A stretch of DNA of 64,000 bases from Hepsetus odoe (taxonomy: Eukaryota > Chordata > Actinopteri > Characiformes > Hepsetidae): NCBI GenBank assembly GCA_017165825.1, contig CM029376.1, positions 24,747,450-24,811,449 of the forward strand, in the 5' to 3' direction. The notes under the pieces were generated by a model. It saw only the letters and a program-made list of their open reading frames with translations. It was not told the DNA's origin and ran no database searches. Below, one piece after another: positions 35,407 through 50,500 of this stretch (positions within the stretch are counted from its first letter, which is position 1; each line of letters begins with the position of its first letter). The translations under genes were made by a program, and so were the position numbers.

Positions 35407-38400
35407 ATACTTAAGGGATCCATAGTATTCCTTCAGAACCCCAAAATATCAATCGCAGTTAAAATAAATTACAATCCATCCAGCATTTACTGTTGACTTT
35501 ATGTACATTGTGCACCAAGAAGACAATAAAGTGTTGAAGTTTTAAACGATTGTGATTGGATTTAGAATCTAGAAAGCTTAGGATAAACTTAAAAAACAAG
35601 CCTGACTCTTGGTCTATTTCTGGTGCTCCTGAACGGCTGGTCTGCATCAGGCGTTACTCTGCGCCAGTGATGACAGCGGGGCTTAGCACTCGAGTAAGAA
35701 TGGAACCGGGGACGAAGCAGAAAGAGGGTCTGACATGCAGATTTGCAGGGCAGCTCTCAGGGATTAAACCAAGGATTAAACCCGTCCAAACTCTGCTCCT
35801 AGCTCAGACGGCAAGGCCCACAGGACTCAACCCAAACCCAAAGGGCACTGCGGGGGGTTCAGTGGCAGAAGCTTTAAGCAAACAACAGCTGAGCCTGTTG
35901 GAGGGGGGACTTAACCCCACCCGGTGAGGCAAATCCAAACCTATTACCAAACAGCACTGATCTAACACTAAACGACGCAGGAACGCGACCCAACAACCAG
36001 CACTGAAGGAGACACTGTCCACACCCACTGTCAAACAGAGCTGCTGGACAGTCCTTTATCAAGTAGCCCTGTTGGACGCAAAGCAAAAACCAAACAGGAC
36101 AGCAGGACTGAAAGTTTTCAGAGCTTGTTCTGTAAAAGTAACTGGAAGAAATTGAAAACCACTGAGGACACCGGACAAAACCAAGCTGAAGGTTTCTGTA
36201 GAAAGAAATGTCATTTGCGTTGAAAAGGTAGCAACTCTGCCTGAATTTAGCTCAGCTACTTCACAGTCAGGCTAAAATTGCTCCCTTCAAAGTCGTGTCT
36301 CTGTTGATGCCAAAAATAAAGCGGTCCATTGTACGCTCTAAATAAATTCATCAGAGACTGCGTATGGCTGGAACTACAGCATGCAGGCAGGCGCAGGCCC
36401 TACCCATCCATTTCTAAGAACAGTCAGAGGGTTCCAGTTCTCAAAGTGGCCCCTCAAAAAGCCGTCATTAACGTTACGTGGTAGTCCAAGTTCTACTTCA
36501 GGCACTGCCTCTACCGCATACGACTCCACGTGTTCTGTTTTGAAGGACTTAGGAAAAGCAGCGAAAAACTGGCCAAACGTTTCAGCACACTACCGACGTC
36601 AGGGCAAAGGGTTCCAAGGGTTGCATCCACACCTCTAGGGCATGGAAGTTCTGCTTAAAATGTTAAACCACTATAAGGGTCAAACAAACATATTATGCAA
36701 AAAACAACAAAACAAATAAAAAAAATAATAATTAAAAAAAAAAACACACCACAGAAAGGGAAGTGGTGAAATAGTGAGAGCAACATTTTGGGCAACTTGT
36801 GAAAGCTACACAACCCTCCTGACTATTTTGCATAAGCTCATTTTCACACCAATGCAATGCCGGTTAACCAACGAGAAAGTTGATGTTCCCACTGAACAGC
36901 ATTCAAAGCAGAGTCTAATGATGAAGGTCTGAGGTTCTGCCGAAACTCATGACCCTGTTTCTAAGCACTTAAGCAGGAAGTTGTATTTTTAAACTAAAAG
37001 GGAACATGCAAAGAAACAGCCAGCTGACAGGCTGCCACATAGTCCAATTTTATCCTAACCTTCACCTCCAGCACAGGGTCCTCTTGAGAATCACCCATAA
37101 TTCACAGCTATGACTGGGGAAGCACTCGTCTTGAATTTTTTCTGCACAAATCTGCTCTTGCCAGTGTTGAAACGCAAACATTTATCACTGTCTTTTCTCT
37201 CGGCTGCTCCCGTTAGGGGTCATCACGGCAGATCATCGGTCTCCATGTCTTCCTGTCCTCTGCATCTTCCTCTTTCACACTGCATGTCCTCTCTCTCACC
37301 ACATCTCCTCTTTGTTCTTCCTCTTCTCCTCTTTCTGGCAGCTGCTTTCTCAAATCCTCATCTCTCCTCTGGACGTGTCCAAACCAACGCAATTCTGTTC
37401 TCTGGCACCACACCGTCCAACCTGAGCAGACCCTCAAAAACCTGTCCTAGCCCTGTCCATCCTAGTCCCTCCCAAATCTTAGCACCTTGCCACCTCCAGT
37501 TCTGTCTTTGTCAGTGTCACCATCTCCAATTGGTATAACAGACCTGGTCTTGCTACCATCCTCTACACCTTCCTTTTCACTTTTTGTATCACGTAAGTAT
37601 TTATATTGTTAACAAAGTCTTTAACAACTTGCATTTCAACAGGATTTCAAATGAAGTCAAACATGATCACTGCAGTCCATCACAACAGTGTTCCTCCAGG
37701 AAGCAATAAACATCAACGATTCTTTGAAATGTCACTCAAAATCTTTATATCATATTTACTCTATTACTCTATTTATTGTTCCTTGTCAGATTTTCTTTTT
37801 TTTGTTGTTAACGTAGTTAATCTTTATGCCTTCTTCTTCAGATGTAGCAGTAAAGTGTTCATATTGTAAACTGGAAATGTCCCAATAAAAAAAAATAAAA
37901 AAATACTAAAATTGACCTGTCTGATGCCAAACTTTAACTATACAGTGATAATTCTGATATCTCTGTTTATGACTGAGAGCCTAGTGCCTTTAATATCTGC
38001 TTTTCATACACAAAGAACTTGTGGAAACGTTGGTCTCTGTTTGAGTATGATGTTATCTGGTCCATAAAATAGGCTTCAGGGTGAAGCGGGGCAATTTGTT
38101 TGTGTAACTGAGCTCCACTATGTCTGAACCCTTGTCCTACATCAGCTATTTCCTGAACAGTCAGGACAGCGGGAGGTTACCCCCGGCATCTCCTCACATT
38201 AGATCAGGAAACCTCAGAGGCCAGGAGGAACGCGCCCCTGCTGCGCTCGCCCCCAAACATACAGTAACCCTGTGCAGTGCTGAAAAAGCTCTGTAAAGTA
38301 AATAAGTAAAGAAATAAAACAAAAGATTAGAGATCAGCTGTGTTGCAAAGCTGTTCGTCGGCGCTAATTCTGCACAACGTGCAGTTTGTTAATCGTTACT

Positions 38401-40068
38401 GAACTTTCACCACCTGATCCTGCAGAAGCATGCAATACGACAACGAGCTCTTCAACAAAACAAAGTTTACCAACGAGAAAAGAAAGCTGGGTTTTATTGT
38501 GCTGCAAGTGTCCCAGCTGACTTTGAGTTACTGTGGACATGAAACCCATCAAGATATAGAAGCATCAGAAATGGAGCAGGATGTTGTGTGCGGCCCATTT
38601 CATGGTAAGAAATACGTTGGTGATTGCAACATGAGATATATTAACAAACACATCAGTGAATAATGTCAAAAACATTCAAAGAAATGAAAGGAAACTGTAA
38701 AACATGGGCCTAAAAGTATGAAAATATGTAAATGCAAAACACGACCTTTGAAACATATCCTTACTGTGAAAAATTTGAAAGACTGCATTTGGTACATCTT
38801 GGCAAATCATTTACCTTTAACCTTTAAAGGTTAAAATTAGCCAAATTTAACTTTTGCTGCAAAAAAAGTACTCTTATACTTCATCAAAATCAGCAGTGGC
38901 CTTTATCAGGAGGCGGGATTGGTTCATCTGCGTATCCGCTTCCTGCAATATCATTACTGTGAGCAGCTCTAATGGCTGTCAATATTAATTAATTTATATT
39001 TATGGACGGGGCAGACGCTCAGGTACCAGATGTGGGTAAAAGTAGCATTAGGAGTCTGGCCCAAGCACTGTTACTTGTATGCTGTGCTGCGGTAGACCGA
39101 ATGAGGAAGCGAACCCAGGCAGCGGTGTTATCCACTACTCAAAATCAACACCAGCACCATAAAAGTCAAACGTATGCAAATGTGCTGCAACACTTCTGAT
39201 ACTTGTTACTATTGTGTCCAAAAGGCTGCTTTGAAGGTTGTGGTCTTGCCTCCTCGTCGAGGAGAAACAAAGCGCAGAGTGAAGTTCATTCATTAGTTTA
39301 TCTTGTGTCGCTGTGTGCATGAATGAAGGGAGTATCTGTTACTAAGGGCGTTTTCATGTCTCGGATACTTGAGTCAGCAAGCGGGACTCGCTCGGCGCTT
39401 GCTTTAGGAGGAGCTTATTGCTGCAGGGTTGTTTGCACGCAGCACATTGATTGTCCTTTGTCTGCAATAAGACATTAGAGCTGTATTATTGTGCTATCAT
39501 GTTTATTACTGCTATGCACCTTTGATGAGTTCTTGACTCAGAATAAAAAGTAATGACCAGGGCTTTTGTAATTGCTGCGAGTTATTAGCTCGGAGATGTT
39601 TTTCTTGATTTTAAAACCATAGTATCTTATTTAGTTTTTTCCTTTTTTAAAGTCACTTTCCCTCTCCCTCCATTCTCATTTATTTTTTCACTATTTTTTT
39701 AAGTTTTTTAATTCATTTCGGGCTTAATACAGATCACAAATGTGCTTATTTTATGCTGTACTGCATCCTGACTACTGTACTGTAATACGAACGTCGCTCT
39801 GGATAAGAGCGTTTGCCAAATAATGTAATTCATCATGAAGCTGCAGACGATAAAAAGCCATGCGACCCACAAAAATGTGTACATGTGAGTGGGATCTACA
39901 GCCAGCAGACCGCCAGCTCCAGGATTTCCACTTCTCTTGGTGTGTGTAGAGCAGGAGAGGACATTCAGTACTAGAGAACAGAAAGCCGCTTTCTGGAAGG
40001 TGACCAAACACACAGAGCTGTATGAGCATGCAGTTATAGCTAATGATCCACACGTGCCTGCCAGGAAG

Positions 40069-40102
<34 letters not shown>

Positions 40103-43100
40103 GCTGGGTGTGGAGGGGGCAGGCAGTGTACAGGCCTTTCATTAACACAGCAACACAGAGACAGAGAGCTAGCGAGAGAGGGAGGGAGGGAAAGAGAGAC
40201 AGGGGAGGGTAAACTGACATGGGTCACTGGGTTTTCCCTCCAGGCCTTGCCTGCACACCACGATGCAGTCCCAGTGCTCTCTGTAAACAAATCCCACCCA
40301 AACACCGCTTATCTAATCTCTTACAGCAGAGGCCAGTTATTCGGACTTCCACTCCTCAACCGAAAAAAACTTTTCCATCAGCTCCACGGCCCCTGCAGCT
40401 GCACGATGAACAAACTCGACAGCCTTCTCTCCAAAAGAAAAAAAATACAAATTTTAAAATAAATAAATAAATAAACCACTCGGGACTTGGCGACGACCTT
40501 CTAATGCTGGAAATAGAGGGAGTCCTTATTGACCCACCAGTCTGCAATGGATTTCCCAAACAGTGCAGCAACCTAATCCACAGATCACCATGTTAACTCT
40601 ATTTTTACACTGTTAATGTCGTGTGTTTTTGCATCGTTAATAAGTGTGTAAATCTTGAAACTCACAATAATTCACTGCAACGTGTTACAAAACCTCGTCA
40701 TTTTTCACGACTGGTATTTAAAAAACGCTGGATGCGTTTATTTTTCAGATTTGAAGAACTCTGGCCAAAGATAATGAACGAAACTCATTCAATATCATGA
40801 GCAATTCGTTCTCGTCAATGCGGATTAATCCAACGAGATATTTTGCACCCCTCTTCATCAATCGTGACCAGCTCAAAACCAGCCAGCACGTAGTTTCCCA
40901 AGACAAACTGGAACATGAAAGTGGAGGAAATGCATAGCGTGAGTAACGTAACCCCCAGACGCGATGCTTTCACAGAGGCACGGTGTGAAATTAAAGCCAA
41001 ACAGAGCTGAGGCCGGAGGATGAGGGGCTTTAAATAACTGAGAACAGCTCTTTTTTCATTTACAGTAACAGGAAACCAGACTCTTCAGGGCAAACTTTAG
41101 AATTGTGGTTTCACTGGTGGGGTCGACCAACACCTGTAGCTACCTTAGCAGTGCATTTACGCAAAGCTGGAGAAACCAGCTCTGAGCCACAAAAACTCTT
41201 GACTCCAGGATCACTTATTTAACCAGCAAAATTAAGTTCAAGCTTCATATTCAGTTGATGCATTAACATATACAGTGCTGTGCAAAGGTTTTAGGCAGGT
41301 GTGGAAAAAATGCTGTAAACAGAACGCTTTCAGAAATATAAATAATGATTCTTTATTTTGATCAATTTCCAAAATGCAAAGTGAGCGAACAAAAGAGAAA
41401 TCTAAATCAGATCAATATTTGGTGTTCCTACCTTTTGCCTTCAAACCAGCATCAGTTCTTCTGGCCCCACAGAGCCCTGATCTCAACATCATCCAGTGTG
41501 TCTGGATCACATGAAGAGACAGAAGGATGTGAGGAAGCTACATCCACAGAAGATCTGTGCTCAGTTCTCCAAGATGTTTGGAACGACCGACCGGCCGAGT
41601 TCCTTCAAAAACCGTGTGCAAGTGTACCTAGAAGAACTGATGCTAATATGAAGGCAAAGGGTGGTCACACCGAATATTGATTTGATTTAGATTCTCTTTT
41701 GTTCATTCACTGCATTTTGTTGATTGATGAAAAGAAATGATCAACACTTCCATTTCTGAAAGCGTTCTTTGTTTACAGCATTTTTTTCACACCTGCCTAA
41801 AACTTCTGCACAGTGCTGTATTTAAATAAATCCATCTACGCTGGTAAATGTAGTTCAGCAGGCTTTAGCGGACAATGCTGCAGCTTTTAAATAGCACTTT
41901 AAGCAATTTCAGTTCTGTTTAATGCTCAGGATTAATCTGAAGGTGTGTTCTAAAAAGAAAGCAATAGGATTTTTGGGGGATTGCCATTCTGACCATTAAA
42001 ATATCTGATGAAGTCAATTAAATCTTAATTTCTGATTTCCTATGAGGTCCTGCGCGGCTGACACGGCCTGACCCTCGTAGCTTCATCTGCCCCGGCACTG
42101 CAGTTCTAGAAGCAGCATGTACAAAGCAAACACATGGTTCAGGACACAGCACTTTGTGGAAACCTGGCGGCTGGACTTTTTCCAGAACTGAGCATGGGGT
42201 TGTACAGTAAAGACCAGAGATTTCATACGCAAGCTAGGCAATACCAGGCTGAATCATTACAGCCCTCTTATTATGGCACTGCAGTAAGGGGGTTTTTTTT
42301 TTTCTCACAAAACCACCGGTAAACAATTTTCAAGCCCTGCAAAAAAAAAAAAAAAAAAAATCTTTGCCATAGAGAATAACAGAGCCATCAAAGCAGAAAA
42401 CAAATGACAGACAAATGCCCTTTTTCACCAGAGAAAAAAATGGGAAAATTTGAGAAACGTGGCAATCTTTCATCTGGCTTTAAAATAAAATAAAGCTTCG
42501 CTTTGGGTTCAAGCAGCCGATTAACACAACTGAATGCTGTGTACGATAGACCAGCTGCAAGTTTCCTCATAGAGAGAGCAGAATTTGGCCTGTTTAACTG
42601 CAGAGTGTCAGATGAAAAGATATTCATAAAACTACCGATTTCTTCTCCTCCATTCAAACTTATCAGATTTTCAGTGAAAAATAAACATCGTGACGTATCG
42701 TGCGTTGAGAAATCCCCCACAGGACCTTCCAAAGTTCTAAGAAAGCTCGCCAATTATTGTAAATGCACCCAAATAACAACTATTAAATAAACATACAATA
42801 TTTGGTTTTTGAAATGACTAAAGAACGTAGGTTACAGGCAGTGACCAACCAGCCTCTTCTCGATACTCGGCATGGTTGCTGATAAATCACCTGCAATCGC
42901 TATTAAATTTGATATTTGCTTCATTATTAAAATAATTGGTCCTAAATGTTTTACTGATGCTATTCTAAACTTTGGGCTGCTCAAAGTAACCTGTGCTTCA
43001 GCTATAACATCAAAAGGCACAAAAAGATAAAAAATGCAAAATAAGATGCTGACAAAAAACCAGCAGCTTCCTCCTCTCCTGTTCCCGCACACAACTGTGA

Positions 43101-44513
43101 AGATCCTGTGCGAGAGGGACCTTCTCACCTGTAACAAAACCGTGACCTAATTCACAAACTACCGCGTTCGCGGCAAGCTGTCACAGGTAACCCAGTTTGA
43201 CCGGCTCCGTTTCAAACAGCTGATAGCGAGAACAGAAAGGGCCGTGTAGAGCTTGTGAAAGGAAAGCCAAATGTGGGTTCTGTTCATACTTGTAGCTCAA
43301 TTAAAGGTGTGATAAAGCAGCTTGGAGCTCGCTTTACAAGGCCGTCCAAATATGATGAGGTCTGCTGTAAAACCCTGGAAGAGCTAAATTCAACAAAAGG
43401 CTGAGCAGCCCTTTAACACTGCAAGCTGTTCAGTTAGCCGGCTTCGCTGCAGATTAAGGCTAATAGGACGACTGCTTGTTCTCTCTCTCTCTTATAACAT
43501 TATACCCTACAGGTCCTCCATCAGGTCAGGAATGGAGCCCATTAGGTCTGCTGAGTTAAGAGAGAAGGACTGCCTTGTGCTAGACCAGGGCTTGCACATA
43601 GAACACAATAAAAATGATAAAATCTAATCTTTCTAGAGGCAGAAAAATAAGATCAGTAATGGCATGATACATATATATTATGACTAAACATATAGGCCTA
43701 GCTAGAGGGTCATCAACATCATTTCCGACCTAAAGACGAAGACCAGACGAAGGGAAAAACACGAACGGCATGGTGCTCGTTCCCGGGGACATTAATCCAA
43801 TAACGTTGGCTGGAAACAATGCAATCTCAGCACAGGAGAGGAAAACGGATATATAGAAAAACGTATTTGTTACCCCAGCTCAATCAAAATTTTGATTAGA
43901 AGTATTAAATCATTTCTCTGCCTATATTTACCACGATCTGGGCTATGACGATGAAAACAACCAGCATCGTTTGTGGAGAAAAATAAATAATAATGCATGG
44001 AATCGACCTGAAAAGCTTTGGCACAAATGTTGACTCCCATCAGCACGGCAGCTTTGAAGCGCAAGAATATGTCCCGTGAAATCATGTGAAAGTTGATATT
44101 TATGGTTATAGTGAGGAATGGCATTATTTTCGGGGTGTACCGTGATTTAGGCACTAATTAAAGAACACTGATCAGCTGCACGTTTCATCACGAGTGCTGT
44201 GTAGCGGATTTAGAGCAGGCAGTATGCGAGATGTTCATGAAAGACACTGGAATTATTCTTCTGACACTAATGACACTTTTTTTTTTTTTCCCCCCAACAA
44301 TAATCTCAAGGACCTGCCATCAAGCGTGATTTCGTCATTTCTGCATCAGAGCTGCTTGCTCTTCGGGAAGGCATGGGGTGCTTTCCATTTTCAAGGTATA
44401 CCAAGATTTAAAAAGGTTTCAAAAGCACTCAAATTTTCCACCATACCATGACATAAACTGTCTTTTTGTGGCTTGTCAAAGACAGTAAGCGTAGGAATGA
44501 TGGAGCACGATGT

Positions 44514-44561
<48 letters not shown>

Positions 44562-47500
44562 TAAACGCATGGGTTACACACTCACTCAGGTTCTATTTCT
44601 CTCTATAAGTTATACTATAAATAACACAACTACTTTATAATATAAATAATATTATAATACTTTTTTGTAGCAATATCACTAGAGAATAAAAGGAATGTAT
44701 TCTTTTTTTTACATTTTTGTATTTTTACTATAGTTCTATAGTTACTAATAACATACCTACATAATAAGAATATTGCAATAGTAATGCTACAATATTCTAT
44801 ATGCTGTTTCTTGGTGTGACATCTGGAAGGAAGAAGGAGGATGAGGAAACCTGGTGGTGGAACCAAGAAGTCCAGGAGTGTATTCAAAAGAAGAGGGAGG
44901 CAAAGAAGACATGGGACAATCAGAGAGATGAAGGAAGTAGACAGGTGTACAAGGAGATGAACCGCAGGGCGAAGAAAGCAGTGGTGAAGGCCAAAGATAA
45001 GGTGTTTGGTGAATTGTATGAGAGGTTGGACAGTAAAGAGGGAGAAAAGGACCTTTACCGATTGGCTAGACAGAGAGACAGATCTGGGAAAGATGTGCTA
45101 CAGGTCAGGACGATTAAAGATAGAAATGGTAACGTACTCACAGGTGAACAGAGCGTGTTTGGCAGATGGAAGGAATACTTTGAGGGGCTGATGAATGAAG
45201 AAAGTGAGAGAGGGAGAGAGAAGACTGGATGATGTGAGAAGAGTGAACCAGGAAGTGCAGCAAATAAACAAGATAGAAGTAAGGGCAGCGATGAAGAGGA
45301 TGAAGAATGGAAAGGCTTTTGGAACAGGTGACATACCAGTGGGAGCATGGAGATGTTTAGGGGAGATGGCAGTTGAGTTTCTGACCAAGTGAGGAAGTGA
45401 GAAGATGCCTGAGGAGTGGAGACGAAGTGTACTGGTAACAATCTTCAAGAATAAGGGTGATGCACAGAGCTGTAGTAACTATAGAGGGATAAAGTTGATC
45501 AGCCACACCATGAAGTTATGGGAAAGAGTAGTAGAAGCTAGGTTAAGAAAAGAGGTGAGGATCAGTGAACAGCAGTATGGTTTTATGCAGAGAAAGAGCA
45601 CCAAAGATGCAATGTTTGCTCTGAGGGTGTTGATGGAGAAGTACAGGGAAGGTCAGAAGGAGCTGCATTGTGCCTTTGTGGATTTGGAGAAAGCATATGA
45701 CAGGGTGCCTAGAGAGGAGTTGTGGTTTTGTATGAGGAAGTCTGGTGTTACAGACTAATTCAGGATATGTATGATGGCAGTGTAACAGTGGTGAGATCTG
45801 CAATGGGAGTGACAGATGCATTTAAGGTAGAGGTTGGATTACATACAAGGATCAGCACTGAGCCCATTCTTGTTTGCAATAGTAATGGACAGGTTGACGG
45901 AGGGGGTTAGACAGGAGTCTCCGTGGACGATGATGTTTGCTGATGATATTGTGATCTGTAGTGAGAGTAGGGAGCAGCTTGAGGAGAACCTGGAGAGATG
46001 GAGATATGCTCTGGAGAGGAGAGGAATGAAAGTGAGTAGGGCAAAGACAGAATACATGAGTGTGAATGAAAGGGAGGAAAGTGGTGTGGTTAGGATGCAG
46101 GGAGTGGAGGTAACAAAGGTGGAGGAGTTTAAATATTTAGGATCAACAGTTCAGAGTAACGGCGAGTGTGGAAGAGAGGTGAAGAAGAGAGGGCAGGCAG
46201 GTTGGTATGGGTAGAGAAGAGTGGCTGGAGTGATTTGTGACAGACGCGTACCAGCTAGAGTAAAAGGGAAGGTTTACAGGTCAGTAGTGAGACCAGCTAT
46301 GTTGTATGGGTTGGAGACGGTGGCACTGACAAAAAGGAAGGAGGCGGAGCTGGAGGTGTCAGAGTTAAAGATGCTGAGATGTTCGTTGGGTGACGAGGAT
46401 GGACAGGATTAGAGAGGAGTATATTAGAGGGACAGCTCAGGTTGGACCTTTTGGAGACAAGGTTAGAGAAGCAAGGCTGCGTTGGTTTGGACGTGTCCAG
46501 AGGAGAGACGAGGATTATATCAGGAGGAGGATGTTGAAGATGGAGCTGCCAGGAAAGAGGAGAAGAGGAAGACCAAAGAGGAGGTTTATGGACGTGGTGA
46601 GAGAAGACATGCAGGTGGTCGGTTTGAAGCAGGAAGATGCAGAAGACAGGAAGAAATGTCTTCTGCATCCCTAAACGGGAGCAGCTGAAAGAAAAAGAAG
46701 AATTCTATATGCTATTTCAAAATATTTATAGTTTTTCATAGAAAAACTTTCGTTATATTATCATTTCTATTATGTGAATTAGAAAAGTACTACTCTTTTC
46801 TCTAAACACATATATATATATATACATATATACACACATATATACACACAGTGCTGTGCAAAGGTTTTAGGCAGGTGTAGAAAAAATGCTGTAAACTAAG
46901 AACGCTTTCAGAAATATAAATAATGATTCTTTATTTTGATCAATTTCCAAAATGCAAAGTGAGCGAACAAAAGAAAAATCTAAATCAGATCAATATTTGG
47001 TGTTTCTACCTTTCGCTTTCAAACCAGCATCAGTTCTTCTGGCCCCACAGAGCCCTGATCTCCACATCATCCAGTGTGTCTGGATCACATGAAGAGACAG
47101 AAGGATGTGAGGAAGCTACATCCACAGAAGATCTGTGCTCAGTTCTCCAAGATGTTTGGAACGACCGGCCGAGCTCCTTCAAAAACCATGTGCAAGTGTA
47201 CCTAAAAGAACTGATGCTGTTTTGAAGGCAAAGGGTGGTCACACCAAATATTGATTTGCTTTAGATTTCTCTTTTGTTCATTCACTGCATTTTGTCGATT
47301 GATTTTTCCCCACACCTGCCTAAAACCTTTACACAGTACTGTATATAAAATATGATCAAATATATTGTGTTAAGAGTATTTTTTTTTTTCCCCCCGCAGA
47401 CATTAAAAACACACACAAGTTAGAGCTGTAAACACAACACTGCAATCTTTGTCAATTTTGGTCATAATACTGATCGAATCTCATACCCGCCAAAGTCTAC

Positions 47501-50500
47501 CTCCAGGAGGTCGAGACGGCTGCTAGTTTGTCTTATGTTTCACAGCCCAGTGATGTAATGCTACAGTAAAACTTCGTGGAAGAACGTCACCGCGGTCTTC
47601 ACTTTAACACCAGTAAAACCACCGGCCCTAATTAGGAGCGACAAGTACAGAAAATGCCACTTCCTTTCTTTCAGTCTCGCTCAGGCCTCCTGCAAATGAT
47701 GCCGAACGCAAACCCCAGTAAGCGCGCAAAAAAAAAAACAAAAACCCCATCCTGCGTGTCATTCACCTGTTCACCTGCCTGAAGCTCCCGGCAATCAGGC
47801 AGAAGGAACAATGTCCAAAGCCACTGACGTCAGCTTTGTGGTCAGTTGTCAGACATGCAGATCTCCGAGATCTTGCACTGGGATAGCTACTGACACCACA
47901 GCAACAGGTCATGTTTCCAGTAACTATGCCAACAGCAGTCAACTTTAGCCTGTACCTGTGTATTCTGTTTTTTTTTTGTTTTTTTTAGGCCAAACAGGCT
48001 TTGCAAAAAAAAAAAAAAAAAAAACAGGCGTGTGGAGCACAGCAAGTAAAGACTTTGAAACGTTTCTTATCAGACATCGACAGCTGCTTTAGTGACATGA
48101 AAAGAGACTTTATAACCCACAGGGGAGTGAAAAAGAAAACACTGTTGCATAATGCATAAAGTCATTAAGTTAAAGAGGAAACAACACTAGGAACTGGTGA
48201 CTAAACCTTTTTATTTACTCACAAGCTTGTTTTGTCAAACGCTGGATTTTGGAAAGTGTCTGAAATAAACAGAAGAAACATAAATCCCATCCCCAAAAAG
48301 CTCCACAATCATGGGCTCGAAATCCAGACCAGACCACAATGACGGTCACTTTCACTTCCCTTATATTATGTCTACATTGTGTGTATTACTGTGAAAACAG
48401 CTCAAATCTCTGGCTCTGAACTTCAGCCAATCCAGGACATCCACACCATCACTGCCACAGGAAAGCAGGACACACAATGAGCTGCTGGACTTTTCCCTTT
48501 CTTGCCCTTTGGCAAACAACACCGGACCATACGATCCCAAACAACAAGATTTTAGGACAACTAATACCACCATGCACTGAGTGTTTTTAAAACACAAAAA
48601 AGAAAATTTATTTCACTCATCCATGTCATCTTTCCATTTGCACCATCGCTTCACTGTTACATCGCTAATCTGTTTACTTTACACACACCTGTCAATGCAA
48701 TATTGCACTGTGGCACATGGTCACATGATGTTAATTCAGTTCCCGCCGCGTTGTACGTGTTCTGCAGCTTGTAGTCGTCTATATTGTCATTTTTGTGAGA
48801 ACTCACTGTTCTGTCACCCTATACGTTCGCACTTTTGCCTTCTATGTTGAGCATCGTTTGAATATTTCAGTGTGATTAGGCATTCAAGAAGTTCATGTCC
48901 ATGTATGTTTAACACATGCACAACTGGTCTTCTTTATGTGTACGTGTTGTGTATTGTGTGTATAACATCTAACACACTGTTCACCAACAGCCTGAAAGTT
49001 ATCCCTTGTGTGTGTGTAACACACTTAACCAATAAAGTGGATTCTGATTACAGTGCCAAAAGTACAACTTCCCAAAAGTCGGGGGAAGGATTCCTCCTGG
49101 CTGCCCGATTCCGAGGCTTCAAGAACACACTACCGGTTCTGTGAACGGTGGCGGCAGCAGCAGCAGCACACTCGAACCATTCAGACCTGAGCTCGATCTG
49201 GTAAGTGTTCTGGTAAATGCGAGTGGCTTGTTACGCAACAGGCCGATGAATATTTGCTTTCTCTGTGTGTAAGCTACTCGAACAGCCTGATATAATTAGC
49301 CCTGCCACTGAAAAGCCGGAGTATTTCTCAGCGGTCAGCTGGGCAGAGGGAAACTTGACTCGATTCAGAAGTTCTTGCAGGTCCATGAAGACGATGAAAC
49401 TCAATGCACCCTTCGGAGCTACACTAGAATATGGCGAAAGGTGTTAAAAAGGAGAAGAAAAGAAGAACAGTGTTCCAAAACCAAGGCCACGACGTTCCTA
49501 CTAGTCTGTGTGAGATAAAGGAACACAGAATGGTCTACCGAGGTTGCTCTTCCACGTCACTGTAAAAGTTGGCAACCTAGACGTTATTCTCGAAAGAAAA
49601 AACCTGCTCATCTCACTCAACTCAATCAGCCTCCCCTCTCTCCTGGAGAACAAAAACTAAAGAGATGTTATATTTACCAAACGTTTTCTGTAACATACAA
49701 TAAAATACGCAATACACTTTCACCGGTGGTGCTTCATCCATTGAGCAAATTCTTCATACAGAAATGAGCTTTGAAGATCAATCATATCACATTTTAGAAA
49801 GTTGGCAAAAACCACCTTTAATGAAAGGTTGTCTTTTAGAAGATTTTTGATGTGAAGAGCTCACATCCGATGATGAATTCTGCAAATGTGGTTTCACCTT
49901 CAGCTGTAAACATGGTCGTATCTCAGATGTGAAGGATTACCAGGAAGGATACTTTGATGGTTTCCGTAAAATTCGGCAGAGTCTCACTTATTTGAAGAAT
50001 CTTTCTGACTGAAACAGCCTTATGTCTGCCTCTGCAACAAAGCTTGACTTCTGAGCAAGGAACTGTCCGATTTAAGATGCTAATTCTGTACTCAAAAGTC
50101 AGCAAGCAATGGAGTGGCGTACATATGAATGCACAAAGATAGCTGGTTGACTGAAAGTCATTTCTAAAAATACCCAGAAGAGAGCGAGGGAGGTATCAGT
50201 GATCTTCTCTGAAATGTGTATACACCGTTTTGAAACGATACCCTTATGAGTAAGACATTTCAATGTAGTTTAAATAATAACTAGGCCCACACCTTACTGC
50301 CTGTATAACTGCATTTACTGGGCTGAACCGAGCAAACTGATCAGAGATCAGCACGTTCTCAAGGACAGAAAGACAGATTAGCCCACTCCCTGCACTGCTA
50401 TCTGAGTATCGTTGATGGCCGGGCGGCTCATCCAGTGTTTCTGAAGAGCCTCATTAGACTGATGGGTATTCCTTCGCCAGAGCCATGACCTCAGACTTCA

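Noticed and set aside
39708..40462. Several open frames of 107-177 codons on both strands
   Set aside because: They pass through (TG)n and GA-rich runs and overlap each other; no family signature.
45405..45758. Reverse transcriptase frame as an independent gene
   Set aside because: Part of the frameshifted LINE bounded by a target-site duplication.
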